64,000 nucleotides of DNA from Candidatus Riflebacteria bacterium HGW-Riflebacteria-1 (GTDB lineage Bacteria > Muiribacteriota > Ozemobacteria > Ozemobacterales > Ozemobacteraceae): contig PGYB01000007.1 in assembly GCA_002839445.1 (NCBI GenBank), forward strand, positions 46,558-110,557, written 5' to 3'. The notes below the pieces were generated by a model. That model was not told where the DNA came from. It saw only the letters and a list, made by a program, of their open reading frames with translations, and searched no databases. Every line of letters begins with the position of its first letter. Positions within the stretch are counted from its first letter, which is position 1. Made by a program: the position numbers and the translations under genes. This document shows, piece by piece, positions 1 through 6,770 of the stretch.

Positions 1-426
1 GCGGGTGGCAAAGACCAGGGCGAAAAAGACTGGCATCAGCCACCGCCGCCGCAGGTGCCGGTTTCGGTCTGTATCGTTCAGGGCCTGATCGATGAGCATG
101 TGCCAATCGCCGGAGGATTGCAGATCAAGTCGATTGCCGAACCCAAATACATGTTCTCGGCTTCAGAAACCATCAATCTCTGGGTAACAGCTAACAGCTG
201 CGATCCGACACCTGAAACCAGTTACAGCACAAAGATGAACACTACCACGCACCACTACAAAAATGGCCGCAACAACAGCGAAGTGGTCGCATACGTCATT
301 CACGACATGGGGCACGCCTGGCCAGGCTCAACGCGCGTGCCTAGAATGGGCTCAGACAAACCTTCGAAACATTTTCCCGGAAACGACATCATCTGGGAAT
401 TCTTCCGCAGCCACCCACAGCCTTGA
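1..426 (+). CDS. PHB depolymerase-like (LpqC-type) esterase, C-terminal part
   Basis: The reading frame is open from base 1, so the N-terminus and the nucleophilic serine lie outside the window. The visible 141 residues match the C-terminal half of secreted alpha/beta-hydrolases of the poly(3-hydroxybutyrate) depolymerase/LpqC/feruloyl esterase type. The segment GLIDEHVPIAGG corresponds to the family's G-x-x-D-x-x-VP-x-xGG stretch with the catalytic Asp. HDMGHAWPG contains the catalytic His in the family's GHxWPG signature. Such enzymes cleave polyester or aromatic ester bonds outside the cytoplasm. The true substrate cannot be read from this fragment. It ends 87 bp before the next gene and may or may not be part of that cluster. 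Confidence 0.75.
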   Translation, partial: AGGKDQGEKDWHQPPPPQVPVSVCIVQGLIDEHVPIAGGLQIKSIAEPKYMFSASETINLWVTANSCDPTPETSYSTKMNTTTHHYKNGRNNSEVVAYVIHDMGHAWPGSTRVPRMGSDKPSKHFPGNDIIWEFFRSHPQP

Positions 427-513
427 CAGTCGGTTCGTAAATTTACTCTTTAACGTTGGCGCGGTTTGTAATATGCTGATATGAGTTAATCCAGATGCGC
501 GAAGGAGTACCCG

Positions 514-3500
514 ATGTTTTGTGATACCCTCAAGATATCGCCTGTGAGCGAATTTGCCGGCAAAGACGCGATTATTCACGATGATGGTCGCGGCAGCAGC
601 GACAAACTCACTTATGAACAACTCTGGCAGGAAATTGCCAACGTATCACGAGTGGTGCGCGAAGCCGGACTGAGCAAAGGTGACCGGGTGCTTTTCGTCA
701 GTGAAAATCATTTGCACTGGCTCCCTATTTTTCTCGGTATTGCCGGGTCTGGCGCGATCGCGGTTCCGGTTGACGGCAATATTGCTGTTGCCCGCTTCAA
801 GGCAATTATCGAAGACTCTCAGCCGACTTTGGTTATTGTATCAAGGCGTTTTTCGAGCAGGCTCGGCGAATTTGACCTTGCCAATAAAGAGGTTTTCGCC
901 ACGCTGAATCAGCATTTTGATGTGTTCAGCCTCGGCAAGGGCAGTTGCCCGCAGGCCAGTGAGCCTGAGCTCAGGCCGCACGATATTGCTGCAATCATTT
1001 ATACATCAGGCACAACCGGCAAACCTAAGGGCATTATGCTCAGTCATAAAGCCTTTATCGCTTCGATTGAGCTTGGTCTCAAGATTTCTGATTATCACCG
1101 CGACGACCGCATGCTGACCCTGCTGCCGTTTACTCATGTTTTCTCGCTGCTCGACGCCGGACTGGTAATGCTTGGCTGCCATTCGACACTGGTTGTCTGC
1201 AACAGCTTCAACCCGGCCGAAATCATTCCGGTAATCATGAAATATCGAATTACCTATGTAATGGCCGTGCCGCGTCTGGCCGACCTGTTCGCGTTTGGCC
1301 TGATGCAGTCACCAGATCTAAAATTGTCCGGAATTACCATGATTATTGGTGGCGCTGCCCCGAGAGCGCAGGTCATGCAGTTGCTGAATTCCCGCGGAAT
1401 CAGAACATTTCAGGGTTTCGGTATGACCGAAACCACTGCGGGTGTTCTTATTGGCCATAACTGCCCGCTTGCAGCGGTCGGCAAAGCGCAGCATGGCGTA
1501 AGAGTCATGATCGACCGGCCAGTCGAAGGTGTCGGCGAACTGTTGATTGCAACGCCGACTATTTTTTCTGGCGTTTTCGGTCAGCCCGCACTCGACCAGG
1601 AAATGTTTGCCGGAGAGTATTTCAAAACCGGCGATATTGCCCAGATCGACAAAGATGGTTATGTTTACATCCGAGGCCGTGCCAAGGAAGTCATCATATC
1701 TGCTTCAGGGCTCAATGTTTATCCGGATGAGCTTGAACTGCGGCTTGGAACACTGCCATATGCCGAGGAATTTGTTGTTTTCGGCCACTGCGAGGCAGAT
1801 CTCGAAATCCCCGCTATCGCGCTACTGGCTCGCAATGAGTTTTTTAAAGATTACAGCGTCGGCAAGGCTCAGGAATTCGTCGAAGACGACATTCGCAAAA
1901 AAGTTGCCGACTGGCCGGAAGCTGAGAGAATTCGCAAGATTTTTATCGTCAATACACCGCTGCCGCGCTCTGCCAGTTCAAAGATCAAGCGCTTCGAAGT
2001 AGCGGCGATGTTCAACCCCGAAGCCGCCAAAAAGATGCAGCAGGACGATCATGCTTCAAGGGCTGCTAAAGTTGCGGATGATCGGGAAACTGTCGATGCC
2101 TTTATCCGAGAAGTAGCGGCTTTTCTCAACGTTGACCCTGAAAAATTCGAGTTGACGACACGCATTGATTCATTCATGCAGCTTGACTCGCTTGGCGTGG
2201 TCGCCATGTTGATCAAGCTCGAACAGCGCTTCAGCGTGTCTTTCCGCGAGCTGATCGGTACTTCGGTAGAGACTTTTGAAGAGCTTTTCAGGTTTTTTGC
2301 GAACCAGGTCGGCCCGGAACAGATCGAAAAGGCAGCCAATGGCGCGCCGACTACACCGGGATTACCACCTCTGCTCGACTTTACGTCGGTCGCGCTTGAA
2401 CAGCGTCAGCAGTTCGTGCGTGATCATGCTGATTATCAGGCTTTCAAACTGCCGGTTCCCGAGGATGCCGCAACCTTTACCGGCAACATAGAGGGGTTTA
2501 CCGGATTCGTTCAGGTGCCAGTAGGTTTGTGCGGTCCGCTCAAGGTTCTGGGCAAGAATGCTGAAGGCGATTTTTTCGTGCCAATGGCAACAACTGAAGG
2601 CGCTCTGGTTTCTTCTGTTGCGCGTGGTTGTCAGGTAATCAGCCTTTCTGGTGGCGCTCAAGTCCGCATTATTGACGAAGGAGTGGTGCGTACCCCGGTT
2701 TTTGTGCTCAAAGATCTCGAACAACTCGAGAAATTCAGCGCCTGGGTGGCCGACAATTTCAGCAAGATCGCGCGCTCGGCTGAGAGCACTACCAGTCACG
2801 GCAAGCTCAAGTCGATTGAGCCTTTTCCAATTGGCAGTATGGTGGTTTTACGCTTCAATTTTGTGACCGGCGATGCTTCGGGCCAGAACATGACTACCAT
2901 CGCCACGCGCAACGCAGTTGATTTTATTCTTGAAAACTACCCCGGCAAGATTGTCGAGTGGTTTCTTGAGTCTAATCTATCAGGCGACAAGAAGATCAAC
3001 GCGGTCAATTTTACGCGCACGCGCGGCAAGAAACTGGTTGCGCAGTGCCTGATTCCGGCGCAGGTGGTAAAGAGTATTCTGCATACCACGTCGCAGCAGA
3101 TGTGCCGTCTTGCCAATCTCGCCATGGTGACTTCGATGCAGGCGCATTCATTTGGCATGCAGGCACATTACGCCAATACGCTTGCCGCTGTATACATCGC
3201 GGCCGGCCAGGACCCTGCCTGTGTCGCCGAGTCTGCTGCCGGCATCACCTGTCTGCAGTTGGTTGACGATGATCTGCAGATCAGCGTTACCTTGCCAGGC
3301 ATCATGGTCGGAACCGTGGGCGGCGGTACCCGTCTGCCTACGCAGAATAACTGCCTGCACATGATGGGGTGCGCCGGCGCCGGGAAATCCGGAAAATTCG
3401 CCGAAATTCTCGCGGCCGCAGTTCTCGCCGGCGAAATATCGATCATTGGCGCCATGGCAGCTGATGAATTTACCCAGGCCCACGCGCGTTATGGCCGCGC

Positions 3501-3528
3501 CGGTGGCCTGAATGATAAGAAGGCCTGA
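514..3528 (+). CDS. Adenylation-carrier protein-HMG-CoA reductase-like fusion enzyme
   Basis: This 1004-residue protein has three recognisable domains. Residues about 1-510 are an acyl-CoA synthetase/adenylation domain: YTSGTTGKPKG at 163-173, KTGD at 371-374, and a late SSKIKR segment with Lys490 in the usual catalytic lysine position. Residues about 525-600 are an acyl carrier protein with the phosphopantetheine site LDSLG at Ser559. Residues about 615-1004 are a class I-like HMG-CoA reductase: MATTEGA (Glu695), GDKK (Asp825, Lys826/827), GQDPA (Asp900) and a C-terminal His990 align with the four catalytic positions, and GDASGQNM and GTVGGGT are the usual signatures. By inference, an acid is activated, loaded on the carrier in cis and its thioester reduced to an alcohol, as in carboxylic acid reductases. 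AGGAG six bases before ATG 514 supports the start. The next gene begins 2 bp after the stop. Confidence 0.9.
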   Translation: MFCDTLKISPVSEFAGKDAIIHDDGRGSSDKLTYEQLWQEIANVSRVVREAGLSKGDRVLFVSENHLHWLPIFLGIAGSGAIAVPVDGNIAVARFKAIIEDSQPTLVIVSRRFSSRLGEFDLANKEVFATLNQHFDVFSLGKGSCPQASEPELRPHDIAAIIYTSGTTGKPKGIMLSHKAFIASIELGLKISDYHRDDRMLTLLPFTHVFSLLDAGLVMLGCHSTLVVCNSFNPAEIIPVIMKYRITYVMAVPRLADLFAFGLMQSPDLKLSGITMIIGGAAPRAQVMQLLNSRGIRTFQGFGMTETTAGVLIGHNCPLAAVGKAQHGVRVMIDRPVEGVGELLIATPTIFSGVFGQPALDQEMFAGEYFKTGDIAQIDKDGYVYIRGRAKEVIISASGLNVYPDELELRLGTLPYAEEFVVFGHCEADLEIPAIALLARNEFFKDYSVGKAQEFVEDDIRKKVADWPEAERIRKIFIVNTPLPRSASSKIKRFEVAAMFNPEAAKKMQQDDHASRAAKVADDRETVDAFIREVAAFLNVDPEKFELTTRIDSFMQLDSLGVVAMLIKLEQRFSVSFRELIGTSVETFEELFRFFANQVGPEQIEKAANGAPTTPGLPPLLDFTSVALEQRQQFVRDHADYQAFKLPVPEDAATFTGNIEGFTGFVQVPVGLCGPLKVLGKNAEGDFFVPMATTEGALVSSVARGCQVISLSGGAQVRIIDEGVVRTPVFVLKDLEQLEKFSAWVADNFSKIARSAESTTSHGKLKSIEPFPIGSMVVLRFNFVTGDASGQNMTTIATRNAVDFILENYPGKIVEWFLESNLSGDKKINAVNFTRTRGKKLVAQCLIPAQVVKSILHTTSQQMCRLANLAMVTSMQAHSFGMQAHYANTLAAVYIAAGQDPACVAESAAGITCLQLVDDDLQISVTLPGIMVGTVGGGTRLPTQNNCLHMMGCAGAGKSGKFAEILAAAVLAGEISIIGAMAADEFTQAHARYGRAGGLNDKKA

Positions 3529-3530
3529 GC

Positions 3531-4289
3531 ATGAAAGCAATCTACGTTACTTCTGATGTTACCTATGTGAAAGACAATTATCTCTCGCTGGTAGACCAGG
3601 TTACCGACCCTGCTAAGCTGCCGGCCGGCGTTGAAGTTGCTGCGGCCATAATTCTGAAGGTTCCAGAAAAGCTGCTGCTCAAGAATATTCTGGGTCTGCA
3701 GTTGATCGGCGCACCGCATTTCAGTCTTGCCCTTCTGCGCAATCTCGTGCAGTCACGCATCAATGACCCGCGCGTCAAAATTCTGCGTGAGCGAGGCATC
3801 AAAATTTTCCGCTGTTCAAGCGTAAATACGCCTGGCGCACTAAAGTTTATCGGTGACCTGCAGCCCGATTTGATGGTGAACATGCGCACCCGCAACATTT
3901 ACAAAAAGCCGGTGCTCGATCTGCCAAAAATTGGCTGCATCAATATTCATCATGGTCTGCTGCCAGAAAACCGTGGCACTCTCTGTGATCTGTGGGCCTG
4001 GATCGAAGGCCGCCCGGTCGGCTTCTCAATTCACTGGATGAACGAAAAGATTGATGACGGCGATATAATCGATCGTTGCGAGGTTGATGTAAAAGGCTGT
4101 CGCTCGTATATCGAGATTCCATACCGCTCCAGCCTGATTGAATCCGGCTGTCTGTTGCGCAACCTTGGACGCATCAGCCGCGAAGGGCATTTTGTCGGTA
4201 TTCCGAACCGCACCGATCATATCAATTACACGCGCACCCCGGCGCCTGCAAAGATAATCGAGATCCGCCGCCGCGGCCTGGGGCTTTAG
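3531..4289 (+). CDS. Stand-alone formyltransferase (Fmt-like fold)
   Basis: The 252-residue protein contains a formyl_transf_N domain. The segment CINIHHGLLPENRG (136-149) carries the Asn138 and His140 of the N-x-H catalytic motif, and IDDGDII (174-180) carries the matching Asp. Enzymes of this fold move a formyl group from 10-formyltetrahydrofolate to an amine. The C-terminal tRNA-binding domain of methionyl-tRNA formyltransferase is absent, so this is more like the small formyltransferases that modify amino sugars, amino lipids or secondary metabolites. It starts 2 bp after the adenylation-HMGR fusion gene, which implies translational coupling and a shared pathway. The acceptor is unknown. 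Confidence 0.85.
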   Translation: MKAIYVTSDVTYVKDNYLSLVDQVTDPAKLPAGVEVAAAIILKVPEKLLLKNILGLQLIGAPHFSLALLRNLVQSRINDPRVKILRERGIKIFRCSSVNTPGALKFIGDLQPDLMVNMRTRNIYKKPVLDLPKIGCINIHHGLLPENRGTLCDLWAWIEGRPVGFSIHWMNEKIDDGDIIDRCEVDVKGCRSYIEIPYRSSLIESGCLLRNLGRISREGHFVGIPNRTDHINYTRTPAPAKIIEIRRRGLGL

Positions 4290-4325
4290 CGGCTGATCCT
4301 GTGTGTGCTCCGTGACCTTTTTATA

Positions 4326-5066
4326 ATGCCGGTGAAAGCAGGTTTTTCTTTGACAAAATTTGGAGAAAAAATTAAGCCTTTCCCGGCACCAGCAAGAAAC
4401 AAATTCGAGTCTGTTCTGCTGACCACTTTTGAGGAACCACCCGGTAAGTCGCAGAGGCCAGCCAACTGGCTGGCGCAGCAATTGTGGCCTGAATTCGAAG
4501 AATTGCCCGTAGGACTGATGGCCTTTACCATGCTGATCATGGTTTTGCTGGAGACAGATCTGCAGAACCTTTTCCTTGCAGCCCTGGAAATTGAATCTAA
4601 TCTGTTTTTTCTGCTTATTCTGCTGAATATAGTCGTTTTTGGCGTCCTGTCGATATTTCATGTCTTTTCAAAGCGACAGAAAACTGATCAGGAAAAACGC
4701 GGGATGGTCGGTTTCGCCATCTTCTGCTGCATCATTTCTGGTGTTATGGGCGGGTATCGGCTGTATCTTGAGCAAAGCTCATGGCTGCAGATTTTCGGTG
4801 TCTGGAATGTAATCCAGGGGCTTGCTGCTGCGCTGCTTTTTCATGCAAAGGCCATCAATGAAAACAGTCTGTCTGACGAAAATGCGCCACTTGCTGGCAC
4901 CATTGCCAATTTTGTTCTGGTCGGTACTCTGTATATATTCTTGAAATTCGGCTTCAACCTCCACTACATAGACAGTTTTTCCATCTGTGTAGCATACGCA
5001 ATGAGCCTTTCGTCCGCGGTCTGCGCCTATATATACAGGCTTCCTGACCAGTCTGATGATTGCTAG
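4326..5066 (+). CDS. Six-helix integral membrane protein of unknown function
   Basis: I do not recognise the family. The protein has a hydrophilic N-terminus of about 60 residues, then roughly six hydrophobic segments (for example LMAFTMLIMVLLETDL, LLILLNIVVFGVL, FAIFCCIISGVMGGY and a final IPYR-like polar tail). I chose ATG 4326; a GTG at 4305 in the same frame would add seven residues, and neither start has a clear ribosome binding site. It follows the formyltransferase gene by 36 bp on the same strand and may belong to the same cluster. Its stop codon overlaps the stop of the convergent small gene on the minus strand. Confidence 0.6.
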   Translation: MPVKAGFSLTKFGEKIKPFPAPARNKFESVLLTTFEEPPGKSQRPANWLAQQLWPEFEELPVGLMAFTMLIMVLLETDLQNLFLAALEIESNLFFLLILLNIVVFGVLSIFHVFSKRQKTDQEKRGMVGFAIFCCIISGVMGGYRLYLEQSSWLQIFGVWNVIQGLAAALLFHAKAINENSLSDENAPLAGTIANFVLVGTLYIFLKFGFNLHYIDSFSICVAYAMSLSSAVCAYIYRLPDQSDDC

Positions 5067-5242
5067 CCGAACAGGCTGAGAATGTTAATGATCAGCTCAA
5101 GCACATCAAGCACATCAAATATAACTTTTAACCCCTTAAAGAGAACGCAGATTACAGCCACTGTTCCGAGTGCAAAGCTTCTGGGTCCGACCACTGCCAT
5201 CATTACACCGACTACTACGAGGCTAAGATATAATGCCAGCAT
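5063..5242 (-). CDS. 59-residue membrane protein
   Basis: The frame is open up to 5395, but the start at 5242 is preferred because AGGGAGA lies just upstream at good spacing and the protein then begins with a hydrophobic segment (LALYLSLVVVGVMMAVVG). A second hydrophobic segment forms the C-terminal half, so it is predicted to be a two-helix inner-membrane protein. No family is recognised. It is convergent with the preceding membrane protein gene; the two stop codons overlap by 3 bp. It could be a chance frame, but the start context argues for a real gene. Confidence 0.45.
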   Translation of the reverse strand: MLALYLSLVVVGVMMAVVGPRSFALGTVAVICVLFKGLKVIFDVLDVLELIINILSLFG

Positions 5243-5757
5243 ATTGTTTCTCCCTGATGATTTGCTCTTGTTAAACGCAAGTGTCATGCCACAGTGAAAA
5301 ACGCCTGTTGATGAGGATCTTGCGAAATATGCTGCGACACTTTTGTCGCGCGATCGCGACGTTTTGTATCTTTGCTGGCTAGCTCTTGATAACATTCACA
5401 GTGAATTTGTTCGTAGCATCAAAATTAGACCAGAGTTCTATTGATAAATGCGTAGCGACAACTGCAATGATTACCCTGCTTCGCTAAAGCAGCACAGACG
5501 AAAATTATCTGTCTGCTGATGCTTTAATCACCAGAACTGATATGCGTCATAGCGCAGAAAGACCTTTTCAACAAGAGTTTCCGGGCAGGAAGCTGAACGT
5601 TTGGCCCGTGCTCAAACAAAATATTGTCAGTGTACGGGTGGCGTGTTAAGCTGATGCGAGATTTACTCCCATGGAGTATGGACTGTGAATTATGTTGACA
5701 GGTTCAATAAGTAAGCATGGTCGAGAGTATGAAAACTGATCAATAGAGAATTATCCA
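5243..5757. other. Gene-free stretch before the UbiA gene
   Basis: No convincing coding region was found here. Two small adjacent hairpins are visible near 5478-5515 (CTGCTT/AAGCAG and CAGAC/GTCTG). A TTGACA hexamer at 5695-5700 resembles a -35 box, but no good -10 box sits at normal spacing. The stretch probably carries the promoter for the downstream prenyltransferase gene. Confidence 0.35.
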
Positions 5758-5781
5758 GGGGCACAAAACTTTTTGTGCCCC
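5758..5781 (+). promoter_or_regulatory. Perfect 11-bp inverted repeat upstream of the UbiA gene
   Basis: Two arms of 11 bases (starting GGGGCAC and ending GTGCCCC) are perfectly complementary and separated by only 2 bases. The repeat ends 23 bases before the ribosome binding site GGAGGA (5805-5810) of the UbiA gene. There is no T-run after it on the plus strand, so a simple terminator is unlikely; an operator or a leader-RNA hairpin fits better. Confidence 0.5.
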
Positions 5782-5813
5782 TGCCGGTATAAACCTCGCA
5801 AACTGGAGGAATC

Positions 5814-6734
5814 ATGGCCTTTATCAGCAGATGGTGGCAGTTTCTGAAAGAGCGGCACCAACCGTTCAGCATTACGCTGATGGTCGCCATTTTCTTCGCG
5901 GCAGTCGCGTTAGTTGCTTATCAACCCGGTGTACATGACGCTCCCTGCCCGACGCGCCTCGGTGTCGGCTTTTTAATCGTCTGGCTGATTTTCTTGCACA
6001 TGCGCCTGTTTGACGAAGTTAAAGACTATGATGTCGACCGTGAACACAATCCAGAACGCCCGCTGGCCCGCGGTTTGATCAGTGTTGGCGAATTTTCGGC
6101 GATGACCATGGTTTGCCTGGTGGTTGAAATCGCGTTGGCTGGTGCTATGCGCTGGCCGATGCTGCCGGCATATATGATGGTTCTATGTTTTACGCTGCTG
6201 ATGCGCATGGAATTTTTTGTCGGCGACTGGATGCGCCCGAAACTTGAGCTTTACGCGATCACCCATACTTTTTCGGCAGCCATGATCAGCATGCTGATTC
6301 ACAGCATTGTTTGTTTTTCTGATTTTGCCGGCGCTGATCGAGCCATGCTCGCTTATGCGCTGGGCAACTGGTTCGTTTTCAACGTGTTCGAATTTGGCCG
6401 CAAAACCTTTGCTGTCGAAGAAGAGCGCGATGGCGTCGAATCTTACTCAAACCGGCTCAAACCAACAGGAGCGGTTCTGCTGCTTCTGGTCAACGTCGCG
6501 CTGGCTTATGGCGCGTTCTATTATGTGGCGACAACAAAATTCGCAGCGGTTGCTGACTGGCGTCTGCTTGGCCCGTCGGCGGCCGTTTCCCTGCTGCTGG
6601 CTGTAATCGGGCTGCTTTACGCGAGCAAACCGGTGCTGGCCAATGCCAAACTTTATCGCGGTATGGTTACTTTCTATCTGCTTGCTTATCCGGCTGCCAT
6701 TGCCGGGTCGCTTTATCTGCTGATTTATCGGTGA
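5814..6734 (+). CDS. UbiA-family prenyltransferase
   Basis: This 306-residue polytopic membrane protein belongs to the UbiA superfamily, which attaches prenyl chains to aromatic or other acceptors. The first Asp-rich motif is clear: DEVKDYDVDREHNPERPL at 67-84, the family's D-x-x-D-x-x-x-D-x-x-N-P-x-RPL pattern that binds Mg-diphosphate. The second motif is a variant, EEERDGVESYS, with Glu replacing some Asp residues. About eight or nine hydrophobic segments are visible. GGAGGA lies three bases before ATG 5814, a strong though slightly close ribosome binding site. It lies between the adenylation/formyltransferase genes and the phosphotransferase gene and probably acts on an intermediate of the same pathway. 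The acceptor and prenyl donor are unknown. Confidence 0.85.
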   Translation: MAFISRWWQFLKERHQPFSITLMVAIFFAAVALVAYQPGVHDAPCPTRLGVGFLIVWLIFLHMRLFDEVKDYDVDREHNPERPLARGLISVGEFSAMTMVCLVVEIALAGAMRWPMLPAYMMVLCFTLLMRMEFFVGDWMRPKLELYAITHTFSAAMISMLIHSIVCFSDFAGADRAMLAYALGNWFVFNVFEFGRKTFAVEEERDGVESYSNRLKPTGAVLLLLVNVALAYGAFYYVATTKFAAVADWRLLGPSAAVSLLLAVIGLLYASKPVLANAKLYRGMVTFYLLAYPAAIAGSLYLLIYR

Positions 6735-6770
6735 AAAAATACTCAAACTCTGAAGGATAGGGGAAACAGG

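Noticed and set aside
4026..4661. 211-residue minus-strand frame
   Set aside because: It overlaps the formyltransferase and membrane protein genes on the other strand; composition looks like an antisense shadow.
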